From the NCBI RefSeq assembly GCF_000148725.1, contig NZ_GL476319.1, forward strand, positions 124,311-188,310: a DNA stretch of 64,000 nucleotides, given 5' to 3'. Each line of letters begins with the position of its first letter. Position 1 is the first letter of the stretch. Position numbers and translations under genes: made by a program. Shown piece after piece: positions 26,313-35,489 of the stretch. The notes under the pieces were generated by a model. It made no database searches. It was not told the DNA's origin and saw nothing but the letters and a program-made list of their open reading frames with translations. Source of the stretch: Roseibium sp. TrichSKD4. GTDB taxonomy: Bacteria; Pseudomonadota; Alphaproteobacteria; Rhizobiales; Stappiaceae.

Positions 26313-27520
26313 GCTGCAGCACTCCCCGGCCAGTCAACCTTGTCGCCAAAGCCGTTTTCAATTGTGGTCACGTGGGGGTTGCCGGTTGAAACACCGCGAA
26401 CACCTGCGATCAGGGCACGCGTGACGAACGCCTGCCCACGGAAGCCGAAGACCACCGTATCACCGGGTGCCGGTGCTGCTGGGCCGTCTGCATCAATCAT
26501 CGCGTAATAGTCGATTGCTGAATAATCCGGAACCTCAACATTCCGAAGAGCGCTGGCCTGTGCTGTTGGGGAAGAAGAGACCAGTGCCTTCACCTGATAT
26601 TTTGGGAAGACCGGATCGATATAAAGCCCTCCACCAAAACAATACGCCTTGCCGCCATGATGGTGGGACACTTCGGAGAGATAGAGAACCGCAGGTTCCT
26701 CCGGGAGGTCTTCAACTGCATGCAGCGGCGTTGTTCCGTGCAGCGCATTGCCCGGTTCGCATTGTGTCGCCCCTGCATCAGCGAGCACCTTCAGCATAAC
26801 AGCAGAGTTTGTACCCGGCGCGTTGACTTCAACGTCGTTCCATCCCGCCTTTGCCAAGGCTTCGGCAGACTTGTTCAATGTGGCAAGGTTTGGGGTCGGG
26901 ACCACCTTTCGCTGCTCCTGATCAAACAGCAGCGCCGGAAATGTTGTGATACCTGCAAACTGTCCGCCGTCCAGTGCATTCAACTGGTCCGCAACAGCGC
27001 AAATCTCGCTTGCATCGAAGCCGCCTTCGTGCCCCCGATAAAAGGTATCGCCTTCAGTTTGGATGCGCGCCAGCAGGCGCTGGACCCGACCTGCAGCTTT
27101 TGAGGCGCTGGCGGCTTCCGCAGCTTTTGTCTCTGAAAACACTGTCCAATAGTCAGGTTTCAGCGTTTCAGCTGCAAACCGCGCTTCTCCACGCGGGATT
27201 TGTACCAGATGACCTAGATGCCCTGTCTTCAGGCCGGCTCTGTCACAGGCAATCGCGCAGGCCATGTCCACGGCAACCGAGCGATCAATACCGCCTTTCA
27301 TGATGGCTTCGCAGAAGCTGGAATGGCGACCAACCTGCTTGGTCATGGCAAACACCTTGAGGCCATGGCGATCGGCTTCGGCGCGAAGGCGTTTCGCGTT
27401 GGACTCATTTGCATCAAGGTCCAGCACATAGGCATTCGCAGGGATAGCGCCGCTTTGATGCAAAGCCATTGCGGCTTCAACAAAAGCCGGGTTCCGGCGC
27501 ATAAGAAGATCAAGGAACAT
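26309..27520 (-). CDS. YhfX-like PLP enzyme of the alanine racemase fold
   Basis: Closely resembles E. coli YhfX in organisation: MFLDLLMRRNPAFVEAAMAL at the start, a PLP-lysine region VFAMTKQVGRH (Lys61), GHLVQIPRG, TPNLATLNKSAEALAKAGW, EPGNALHGTTP and YLSEVSHHHGGKAYCFGGG. The fold III PLP family includes amino-acid racemases and D-amino acid aldolases or dehydratases; YhfX's reaction is not established. Start has GGAGGG. It lies between ABC permease and ATPase genes, so it probably acts on the imported compound. A D-amino-acid-like substrate is inference. Confidence 0.82.
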   Translation of the reverse strand: MFLDLLMRRNPAFVEAAMALHQSGAIPANAYVLDLDANESNAKRLRAEADRHGLKVFAMTKQVGRHSSFCEAIMKGGIDRSVAVDMACAIACDRAGLKTGHLGHLVQIPRGEARFAAETLKPDYWTVFSETKAAEAASASKAAGRVQRLLARIQTEGDTFYRGHEGGFDASEICAVADQLNALDGGQFAGITTFPALLFDQEQRKVVPTPNLATLNKSAEALAKAGWNDVEVNAPGTNSAVMLKVLADAGATQCEPGNALHGTTPLHAVEDLPEEPAVLYLSEVSHHHGGKAYCFGGGLYIDPVFPKYQVKALVSSSPTAQASALRNVEVPDYSAIDYYAMIDADGPAAPAPGDTVVFGFRGQAFVTRALIAGVRGVSTGNPHVTTIENGFGDKVDWPGSAAA

Positions 27521-27537
27521 GACTGCCCTCCAAAAAG

Positions 27538-28491
27538 TTATCTGCTGGTGTCGCGGAGCGAGACGGCAACGGCGATGAGGATGATCAAACCGCGCACGAT
27601 CATCTGATCGGACACATCAAGGCCCATAAGGATCAGCCCGTTGTTGAGCATCCCCATCAACAGAGAGCCGAGCAGCGCACCGATTATCGACCCCTTCCCG
27701 CCTTTGAGCGCGGTTCCGCCGACGATGACCGCAGCGATCACAGTCATGAGATCGGTTTCGCCGAGCGTATATTTCGCAGCTTGAAGACGCCCTGCATAAA
27801 GAAGGCCCGCCAGCCCGGCGGTCGCCCCGCAAAGTGTCATGACCATCAGCCGCACGCGCGGCGCCTTGATGCCAGACACCTGCGCGGCACGCGGATTATC
27901 ACCAACGGCGAGCACATGCGCTCCGAATTTTGTGTTCCTGTAAAGGACGTGGCCAATAATGACGGCCCCAAGTGTCCAGAACACCAGAGATGGCACGCCT
28001 AACAGGCTGCCAGAACCAAAGATGCCAGTGAAACTGTCATTGATCACGGGAATGGATCTAAGGTCTGTCATCGACCGAGCGATCCCCGCAAATAGGCCCA
28101 TTGTGGCAAGCGTTACGAGAAAGGACGGCAGCCGCAAATAGGCAACCAGAAATCCGTTGAACGCTCCGATGGCAACACCGGCCCCAAGGCCTGCCAGAAC
28201 TCCGAGAAACATCGGCCCGGTTTGCATGGCAACAGCAGCAGCAAGCGCCGATACGGCGACAACTGACCCAAAACTGAGGTCGATCTCGCCTGCGGACAGA
28301 GCAAACACCAAACCAACGGCCATGATGGTCGCCGGAGCTGTCTGCAGAACAATGTTGGTCAGATTGCGGGACGTCAGAAAACCATCGTCGTGAAGTGTCA
28401 ACGCAAAGAACAGGAAGATCCCGAGAAAACCCACATAGATGATGCTTTGCTGCAGATCGATTGTTTTGATTTTTTGCAAGGCCGCTTGCAT
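27538..28491 (-). CDS. Sugar-type ABC transporter permease (RbsC-like)
   Basis: Membrane subunit of a CUT2-like importer, 317 residues with about eight to ten helices. Typical motifs: LQTAPATIMAVGLVFALSAGEIDLSFGSV near residue 50, VIVGGTALKGGKGSIIGALLG and NNGLILMGLDVSDQMIVRGL near the C-terminus. GGTGGACC precedes ATG. The gene lies 93 bp after the binding-protein gene, with a hairpin between them, and 17 bp before the YhfX-like gene. Confidence 0.92.
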   Translation of the reverse strand: MQAALQKIKTIDLQQSIIYVGFLGIFLFFALTLHDDGFLTSRNLTNIVLQTAPATIMAVGLVFALSAGEIDLSFGSVVAVSALAAAVAMQTGPMFLGVLAGLGAGVAIGAFNGFLVAYLRLPSFLVTLATMGLFAGIARSMTDLRSIPVINDSFTGIFGSGSLLGVPSLVFWTLGAVIIGHVLYRNTKFGAHVLAVGDNPRAAQVSGIKAPRVRLMVMTLCGATAGLAGLLYAGRLQAAKYTLGETDLMTVIAAVIVGGTALKGGKGSIIGALLGSLLMGMLNNGLILMGLDVSDQMIVRGLIILIAVAVSLRDTSR

Positions 28492-28544
28492 GGTCCACCT
28501 TCAAGAACTGGAGACTAGGGCCGAATTGGGAAAGCCGGGAATGC

Positions 28545-28575
28545 GCTGACGGGCCGAACCTGAAGGCCCGCCAGC
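28545..28575 (-). terminator. Intercistronic hairpin between ABC binding protein and permease
   Basis: An 11-bp stem with one mismatch (GCTGACGGGCC at 28545-28555 against GGCCCGCCAGC at 28565-28575) and a 9-base loop. There is no U-tract in the direction of transcription, so it more likely protects the binding-protein message than ends transcription. Confidence 0.55.
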
Positions 28576-28584
28576 TTTTTCACC

Positions 28585-29642
28585 TTATTTGGAAGCGTTC
28601 AGCACACTTGCCGGTGCGTCAATGCGCAGCGAGCGTTGCCACCCTTCTGCAACATTGTCTGCTGTGACCGTGACAGCCGGAGCCACGATGAACGGCGGCA
28701 CGTCTTCGCCCAACAGATCAAGTACAGCGCTGGCAGCCATTGCGCGGCCCAGCTCATAGGCCTCATCCGCAACAATTGCCGCGACATTGCCGCCTCGGAC
28801 CATATCGAGCGCGACAGGCTCTGACAGATCAAGTGTGACGACCTTTGTGGTGGAGTTCCCGTTCGCGCGGAGCGCTGCCAGAACGCCCTCTGCCGGTCCG
28901 GCCCAAGTGACGTAAAATCCGCCAATATCCGGGTTATTCAGAAGCATTGCATTTGCAACATCTTCAGCGCGGGCCGGATCGCTGATGCCCTGTTCAGCGA
29001 CGATCTCAATATTCGGATAATCGTTTTCAATGGTTGTCTTGAACGCATTATCACGCTGGTTTGTGACGTAGTAAGTCGCATCGTGGTAGATCCAGCCTAC
29101 AGTGCCCTTGCCACCCATAGACGCGGCTAATGCATCAGCTGCCTGTTTGCCCATCTGAAACAGGTCATTAGTTACAATCGCTGCATAATCATTCGGGTAT
29201 TCATAGCCGGATGGAAGGTTGGACAGAAACGTCAGCGCAACGCCGGCTTCCTTGGCTTCCTGAAAGGCTGCAGCTGATGTGACAGGGTCAAGCGGCAGGG
29301 ACAAGATGATGTTTGGAGATTTGGCCATCGCTGTTTCAATGTCGCTGCGCTGCTTGGCAGCATCAAAGCCCGCACTTGTCTGGGCAACAACCTCGATCCC
29401 CATACGGGAGAATTCATCTGTTGCGCCAGCGGTGACCGCATTCACGAAATCGGATTGATCATGCCACAGAAGAGCTGCGGTGTAGCCTTGACCCGCACTG
29501 CATCCAGCTGCTCGTCATTGACCATAACAGCTGATGTCGGCGTTGCCTTTTCGCCGCCCGGACCGACAGTTTCTGCAGAACCGGCAGTGGTGCTGAGGCT
29601 CAGGAAGACAGAGGCAAGAAGCCCCTTGGTGATGCTGTTCAT
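28585..29642 (-). pseudogene. ABC transporter periplasmic binding protein, split by a -1 frameshift
   Basis: Ribose-binding-like receptor of the CUT2-type importer. The 5' part encodes a signal peptide (SVFLSLSTTAGSA) and runs to QLDAVR; the frame then shifts and continues GQGYTAALLWHDQSDFVNAV and on to a full C-terminus. Adding one G to the GGG run (complement of 29492-29494) restores a single protein of about 352 residues. ATG at 29642 has GGAGG. Either the sequence lacks one base or the receptor is newly inactivated, which would disable the transporter. Function by family is clear; ligand unknown. Confidence 0.82.
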
Positions 29643-29666
29643 AGTTTCCTCCACTGTTGAAATTTT

Positions 29667-30926
29667 TCAGGTCCGTTGCCGCACGCCGCAATAGGTGGCG
29701 ATGAACAAGGCAAAGACACGGATGGCGTCGAGGTATTCTTCGACCTCGATACGTTCTTCGAATGTGTGAGCAACGGAGATGTCTCCGGGCGCGCAGTAGA
29801 CTGTCGGGCAATCCAGCGCATTGACCAAAAACGGCATTTCCGACCAATACGGGGCACCGCCGATCTGCCCACCCCCAGCTCGGATAGACCGAACGCAGTC
29901 TTGAAGCATCAATGCAGGCTCCGCGTCCGTCGGAATTTCGACAGGCGAACCGCCCTTCGGGTGATCCCGGCCTGCTGGATAGTTGACTGAAACTGAAATC
30001 CCCTCTGGAAGGTCTGCCTTGGTGACCGCTTTTTCAAAAGCCGACACCGCATCATCCAGCTGCTCACCGGGCAACAGTTTTCGGATCAATGAAAGTTTGG
30101 CCTCGCCAGGAACGGAGATAAAACCACCACTCTCACAGCTGGTGACCAAGATAGAAGACGAGCCCAAAAGCTCATGGCGCGCGCATTTGGAAAGCTCCTC
30201 CTCATGGGCCCAGATTTCAGACAGAACCTTGTGGCTGGCCTTCAGCGCATCGACGCCAAGCTCAGGCGTACCAAAATAGGCGGACTTTCCGGTGATAACG
30301 ATATCGGCAATAAAGAAGCCGATTTGGGCGGTGTAGACATCGAGGCTGGTGGGTTCGACGTAAACCGCGAAGTCCGGCTTTGGTATGCTGCCTGCCTTGA
30401 CCCGTTCTACAAGGTCTTTTGCCCCGGCGCTCACGCCCGAGCCGGGCTCGCCACTTTCCTCGTCCCCGATAAAGGCAAAACTCAACCGGCTTTCAAGTTC
30501 ATATCCGGCAGCCTGCAGCAGCCGATATCCGGCAATAGCTGCGCAAATACCGCCTTTCAGATCGCACGCGCCACGTCCCCACAATTTCCCGTCGACAATC
30601 GCGCCGCCGTATGGGTTGGCTCTTGAATCCTCTTTCCAATACTCACGCCAGCCGCGTGTATGGACTGTGTCGGTGTGCCCGAGGATCATCAGATCCCGGC
30701 CGCCCTTTACGCCCGTTGTCACGCCCCAGACATTTTCACGAGCACCGTCAAATGCACCCCGGTTTGTGTTCATGCCCAGCGCATTAAGCTGCTCAGACAA
30801 AAACGCTGCAAAACGTGTCTCGTTTCCGGTAACGCTTTCGATCCCGATTGCCCGCTGAAGCAGATCAATATCAGCCTTTTTGTCCTGTGCCGCCTCAAGT
30901 GCAGCCTTCAGCTCTGACCTGCTCAT
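29667..30926 (-). CDS. M20 family ArgE/DapE-like deacylase
   Basis: Zinc-dependent amidohydrolase of the M20 family, 419 residues. Metal-binding segments are visible: MILGHTDTVHTRG, GRGACDLKGGICA and FIGDEESGEPGSG; a dimerisation domain lies in the middle. Such enzymes remove N-acyl groups from amino acids or cleave dipeptides. It overlaps the ROK gene by 4 bp and precedes the binding protein by 24 bp. With the ABC importer and YhfX-like enzyme it suggests uptake and deacylation of an N-acylated amino acid; this is inference. Confidence 0.88.
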   Translation of the reverse strand: MSRSELKAALEAAQDKKADIDLLQRAIGIESVTGNETRFAAFLSEQLNALGMNTNRGAFDGARENVWGVTTGVKGGRDLMILGHTDTVHTRGWREYWKEDSRANPYGGAIVDGKLWGRGACDLKGGICAAIAGYRLLQAAGYELESRLSFAFIGDEESGEPGSGVSAGAKDLVERVKAGSIPKPDFAVYVEPTSLDVYTAQIGFFIADIVITGKSAYFGTPELGVDALKASHKVLSEIWAHEEELSKCARHELLGSSSILVTSCESGGFISVPGEAKLSLIRKLLPGEQLDDAVSAFEKAVTKADLPEGISVSVNYPAGRDHPKGGSPVEIPTDAEPALMLQDCVRSIRAGGGQIGGAPYWSEMPFLVNALDCPTVYCAPGDISVAHTFEERIEVEEYLDAIRVFALFIATYCGVRQRT

Positions 30927-32162
30927 GAGTTCACCGCCTTGAAATTTTCAATAGCCGGCGGTGGCACCTTTATTTCCGCGCCTCTCTGCCCCTCGGCAAA
31001 AAGGGATATATGCAACCGAGACAGAGCAACGGACGCACCGCCTGCCAGCGCTGCATGATCTCCAAGTCGAGATTTGGTGATCTCCAAAGGACGCGAGCAA
31101 CAAAGCGGCACGAAGTGCCTGATCCGATCCAGCAACTCTGGACGTGCCCCGATCGAGCCACCGATGACAATCTCTGACGGGTCAATCAGCATTGCTATGG
31201 AAACAATCGCCCGAGCGATTTGTTTGGCCGTTCATCCAGCGTTTCTATGGCCGCGAGGTCTTCTGCCGCCGCTGCATCAAATATTTCTGGCACTTGCAGG
31301 TCTTGCCTGTCAAAGACTTATACATGCCAATGATGGCGCTCGTCGCTGCCACACGCTCCAAGGCGCCCGTTGAAAGGCTATCCGGTTCAAACGGGTCAGC
31401 CCCGAAGGGCAAGAAACCGACCTCTCCGGCCGCCCCGGTTTTGCCGCGCAACAACTCACCGCCAACAACAATTCCAGCGCCAATACCGGTTCCCACAGAT
31501 ACAAAAACCAGATCACCCTTCTCGCCCTGGTTTCCTAGCCAGTTTTCGCCAAGGGCTGCGAGGTTCACATCGTTTTCGACAAACACTTCAACACCGAGCC
31601 GTTCGGTCAATGAAGCTGGCAGGTTGATTTGATCAATTCCGCGAATGTTCGGAGCCATCAGAACCGCACCCGTCGCAGGGTCCGGCACGCCCGGCACCCC
31701 GACAACAGCAACCCGCATGTTTTTTGCATCGCTTTCCGCGTCTTTTGCGGTCTGTCCAACTAGACGGGCAATCTGGTCGACAACACCGATCCCGCCCAGC
31801 GGGTCGGTCGGCTCTGTTCGCTCAGCAAGCACTTTCCCGGTCAGATCGCACAATGCCACTCGGACTTTCGTTCCGCCCAAATCGATGCTCGCGACCGTGG
31901 CTCCTGATGGCGAGATTTCATAGACAACCGCACGGCGGCCAATATGCCCTTCTGTCTGACCGACGGTACGAACCCAGCCGTCGTCTTTCAGGTTTCCGAC
32001 AATCTCCGAGACCGTTTGCTTGGAAAGGCCCGTCATCTTGGCAACGCTGGCCCGCGAAATCGGGCCATAGTTGGCAATTGCCTGAATAACAGCGCTTTGT
32101 GACAAACGTCTCGATATCTTTGACTGGTCGGCCATTCCTGCACCCGATTTAATTCGTTCCAT
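30923..32162 (-). pseudogene. ROK family repressor, split by two -1 frameshifts
   Basis: NagC/XylR-type regulator. An N-terminal winged helix (GPISRASVAKMTGLSKQTVSEIV) is followed by a ROK domain with SIDLGGTKVRVALCD, ENDVNLAALGE and VSVGTGIGAGI. After SLTGKT the frame shifts to LQVPEIFDAAAAEDLAAIETLDER, then shifts again to KQIARAIVSIAMLIDPSEIVIGGS and finishes normally. One extra C near 31299-31300 and one extra G or C near 31228-31229 repair it. The intact 4-bp overlap with the M20 gene argues that the full protein was recently functional. It probably represses the ABC operon. The start is uncertain (32162 or 32135). Confidence 0.82.
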
Positions 32163-32676
32163 TACCGAACTAACTACGAATTGACATTACTGGTAAGTCT
32201 AATTTTTGAGTTTCTTGGTTTCACTACCCCAAACAATCCACACTGAAACTGCGCGCAAGACTGATACCAACCTTCAAAGATAAGCGCCCATCTGACCGTG
32301 TTTGGGAACTGTTCGGCAAGGAGCAGGTCGCAGGGCGGTATGGTTTATCGTACAAAACCTGCAACGCAGCAGGGCTGTAGCCAAACGCGGCCTTCGGTGG
32401 CTCGCTCTGGCTCGTAGGCCAGCGTTCCACTGCTTGAACGGCCAGACAGGCGGTCCAGTGCAACGCGCCTTGCCGAACAAACCGGGCCCTAGCCATCAAA
32501 TGGGGTCTTATCTTTGAAGGTTGGCATATGATCAACGCCCCCTACCGCGTCGCATTTGCTGCACCCTTGTCGTTTCTCGGGCATGAAGCGTTTCACCGTC
32601 CTCCTATCCTCGAAGTGTTCGCAAGGCTGCTCTATCGGCCCTGTGTCCTTTCTCTCGCATTCAGGATGATGGTCCC
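32163..32676. other. Divergent intergenic region carrying a MITE-like element
   Basis: A 514-bp region between the ROK repressor and the M24 gene with no convincing gene. The repressor side (32163-32220) is AT-rich and holds two similar stretches, CATTACCGAACTAAC (32157-32171) and CATTACTGGTAAGTC (32185-32199, + strand), which might be operators. A 258-bp inverted-repeat element fills the centre. Short open frames inside it look non-coding. Confidence 0.5.
32267..32524. mobile_element. MITE-like element with terminal inverted repeats
   Basis: An 18-bp perfect terminal inverted repeat, CCAACCTTCAAAGATAAG at 32267-32284 and its complement at 32507-32524. The similarity continues inward with a few mismatches, and a second matched 12-bp block (TGTTCGGCAAGG at 32310-32321, complement at 32468-32479) lies at nearly the same distance from each end. 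Total length is 258 bp and no intact transposase is present. No convincing target duplication is visible. It may be a MITE or a deletion remnant of an insertion sequence. Confidence 0.6.
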
Positions 32677-33828
32677 GTGTCAAACACTCCGCCTTTTCCA
32701 GCAGACGAACTTGCTTCCCGTGTCGCCTGGGCCAACCAGGCGCTCGCCGATGCCAACCTTGATGGCATTCTGATTTCCGTGCCGGAGAGCATTTACTGGC
32801 TCACAGGGTTGGATCACTGGGGATTTTTTGCGGCGCATGTTCTGGTCTTGAACCGAAATGGCGAGATGGCGCTTGTCTGTCGGGCAATGGAACGCATCAC
32901 CGTCGAAAATCAGGTCAGCAACGCTCAATTCTATGGCCATAAAGATCACGAAGAACTTTCGGACTATGTCCTTAAGGCCGCCTCTGATCTTGGCTTGAAG
33001 GGGGCACGATTAGGGATTGAAAAGCACAGTCTATTCCTCACGCCACGCCATGCCGAACTCATACAAGCGGGAGATGCCGCTTGGGTTGATGCCTCTGGGC
33101 TGATCGATGACCTTCGGCAGGTCAAGTCCGCGCTGGAGATGGATTACACTCGCAAGGCTGCAACAGCTGCGAATCTTGGCACTCTGGCAGCCATTGAAGC
33201 CGTCAAAGATGGCGCCAGCGATTATGAAATCGCCGCTGCCTATCATCAGAAGATGATCCTTGCGGGCAGTGAGTACCCTGGGTTCGGGCCATTTATTCGT
33301 CCGACCACGCGTCTTGGCGAGGAACACACGACTTGGCGCGGCGAGACATTTCGAAATGGCGACGCAGTTTTTCTGGAAACATGCGCTGCCTATCGCAAAT
33401 ACCAAGCGCCTATGGGACGGCTGGTTTATGTTGACGGGGCTCCGAATGGGGCTGAGAAATCTGCTGAGCTTGCCATTAAAGGTATGCAAGCCATCTGTTC
33501 AGCCTTGAAGCCTGGCGGGAAAGCCGGGGATGCCTATGCAGCATGGGGCGACGTTGCAGCCTCTGCCGGTCTCCACGATTACCAGCGCCACCACTGCGGT
33601 TACATGGTCGGAATTGGCTTTCCACCAAGCTGGACGGGCGGCTCCATGGTTACATCCCTGTTTCCCGGCTCAGACCGCACACTGGAAGTTGGAATGGTCT
33701 TCCATGCGCACAGCTGGTTCACCAACACCGATGTGGTCGACTACTTCATCTCCAACACCGTGCTTTTGACTGAAAACGGGGCTGAAGTGCTGATAAACCA
33801 GACACCGGAAACTCTGATCATTCGCTGA
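32677..33828 (+). CDS. M24 family creatinase / ectoine hydrolase (DoeA)-like protein
   Basis: Pita-bread fold hydrolase of 383 residues. Residues 1-130 form the creatinase N-domain and the rest is the catalytic domain. The usual M24 metal ligands (two Asp, His, two Glu) are not in place: the strand where DxGA is expected reads GDAVFLETCAAYRKYQAP. Such metal-free members include creatinase and DoeA. The block HHCGYMVGIGFPPSW fits DoeA-like enzymes. It heads genes for an amidase and sarcosine oxidase, so a substrate that releases an N-methyl amino acid is possible. GTG start with AGGA ten bases upstream. Confidence 0.78.
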   Translation: MSNTPPFPADELASRVAWANQALADANLDGILISVPESIYWLTGLDHWGFFAAHVLVLNRNGEMALVCRAMERITVENQVSNAQFYGHKDHEELSDYVLKAASDLGLKGARLGIEKHSLFLTPRHAELIQAGDAAWVDASGLIDDLRQVKSALEMDYTRKAATAANLGTLAAIEAVKDGASDYEIAAAYHQKMILAGSEYPGFGPFIRPTTRLGEEHTTWRGETFRNGDAVFLETCAAYRKYQAPMGRLVYVDGAPNGAEKSAELAIKGMQAICSALKPGGKAGDAYAAWGDVAASAGLHDYQRHHCGYMVGIGFPPSWTGGSMVTSLFPGSDRTLEVGMVFHAHSWFTNTDVVDYFISNTVLLTENGAEVLINQTPETLIIR

Positions 33829-33865
33829 GACAAGCCAACGTCACACCAAACCAGTGGTTCTTGCC

Positions 33866-34078
33866 ATGCGCCCATTGAAAAAGCCAACTTTGACCGGGAT
33901 CTGCGACCAGATGGCGAGCCATGACTGGAGTGATGCGGAACTGGAGGAATTGGTGAAACCGCAGTTTGGCATCATCACGGAATTTCAGGACCTACTGTTG
34001 GAACTTGAAGAGCTGCGCAAAGTTGACCTGGGTGAGACCCCGCCCGCACTTTCCGTGCAAAGGCGATTGTTGCCATGA
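33866..34078 (+). CDS. GatC/AtzG-like small amidase partner
   Basis: A 70-residue acidic helical protein (DWSDAELEELVKPQFGIITEFQDLLLELEELRKV) that overlaps the following amidase by 4 bp (ATGA). Its size, position and helical make-up match the GatC/AtzG type of small subunit that clasps an amidase. No ribosome site is obvious; GTG at 33854 is an alternative start. The partner role is inferred from location and pattern, not from strong sequence identity. Confidence 0.62.
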   Translation: MRPLKKPTLTGICDQMASHDWSDAELEELVKPQFGIITEFQDLLLELEELRKVDLGETPPALSVQRRLLP

Positions 34079-35444
34079 CGGTTTCCTATGCCTTCAAAGA
34101 CGTCAGAACTCTCAAGTCTGACCTTTCGGGTGGGGCTATTACTCCGGGCGAGCTTGTTTCATACTTCGCAAGTCGAATTCAAAAACTGAATGACCTTTCG
34201 CGGGCTTTTATCACCATTACGGCCGATGCGGCAGCCGATGAAGCAAACCGCCTCTCCCCCGAAGATCTAACTGCTTCTCCCTTTTCAGGCATTCCATATG
34301 CCTGCAAAGATCTGTTTGATGTCGAAGGTGTTCCAACGACTGCGGGTTCAAAGGTGTTCCACGACAGGATTGGTGACCGTGATGCCTTTGCAATCGCTCA
34401 ATTGCGGGCTGCCGGTGCGGTGTGTCTGGGCAAGACAAACCTTCACGAGTTTGCCTATGGCGCAACCGGTGAGAACGAGGTCTATGGCACCTGTGTCAAC
34501 GCCTATGACACCACACGTCTGGCGGGAGGGTCTTCCAGTGGCTCAGCAGCAGCGGTTGCCTTTGGCCTTGCCCCTGCAGCGCTCAGAACAGATACCGGTG
34601 GTTCAGTACGTGCGCCAGCAGTGCTGAACGTTTTGGTTGGCTTGAAGCCCACACTTGATCTTGTCTCGACACGTGGTGTGGTGCCGTATTGCTGGACGCT
34701 TGATCACGTTGGACTGATCACCCGAACGATCGCAGATTGCGCCGATTTTCTTGATGTACTCACCACCACTCGCTCACATGCTGAAGCACTCAATCAACCA
34801 ATAAAGGGACTGCGGATCGGTATTCCGACCCACTTTTTCCAAGAACGTACGGACCGGAGATTTTGGCCGCATTGGAAACGGTCAAAGAACACCTCTCAGC
34901 ACAAGGGGCCGTTCTGGTGCCGGTAAGCTTTCCGGACATGGAACACTCGCGAACTGTCTCTTTGACAGTGCAATTACCGGAAGCCTTGAGCGCCCATTCG
35001 CCTTATCTTGAAGAACGTGGAGAGCTTTATAGCAAGGACTTTCGGGCCGGATTGGCCTTGGGCCAGTGTCTATTGGCCGAGCACTATGTGAAAGCTAAAC
35101 GCTTCATTGAAACCTATCGCACACAAACCACTGCACTGTTTGAAGACGTGGATGTCATTCTGACGCCCGCCACTCCCGAGATCGCTCAGAAGCTTGGTAA
35201 CGTCAAGACCAAGCGAGACGGGGTGGAGGAAGCCATAGGCAACGCCATCACGCGCTTTACCACCTTCTTCAACATGACAGGCCATCCGGCTCTGACCATG
35301 CCCTGTGCCATGCACAGTAAGGGATTACCGATTGGCATACAGTTTGTTGCTGCTCACTTTGATGAGACTACGCTGTTTCATGTCGCGCATGCCGTTGAAC
35401 GCGCGGGCAAATTCGCCATCCCTTTGCCAAAGGTCTGTGTCTGA
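34075..35444 (+). pseudogene. Amidase signature enzyme, split by a -1 frameshift
   Basis: GatA/AtzE-like amidase. The first part has IPYACKDLFDVEGVPTTAGS (catalytic Lys) and GGSSSGSAAAVAFGL with TDTGGSVRAPA (catalytic Ser pair). The frame breaks after FFQERTD: the real continuation is PEILAALETVKEHLSAQGA, restored by one extra C in the CC at 34854-34855. The rest ends FNMTGHPALTMPCA and IGIQFVAAHFDE as in intact amidases. About 456 residues in all. It is coupled to the GatC-like gene and followed by soxB. Either a sequence error or recent loss. Confidence 0.83.
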
Positions 35445-35489
35445 CATGTGCTTGTTCAACCACTTTCCACTCCCAAACGAGACACGCTG

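Noticed and set aside
32224-32535. Small open frames inside the inverted-repeat element as a transposase fragment
   Set aside because: They cross the terminal repeats, differ between strands and show no transposase motif.
34840-34870. Programmed -1 frameshift in the amidase
   Set aside because: No slippery heptamer or downstream stem was seen at the break, and the missing-base explanation also fits three other sites.
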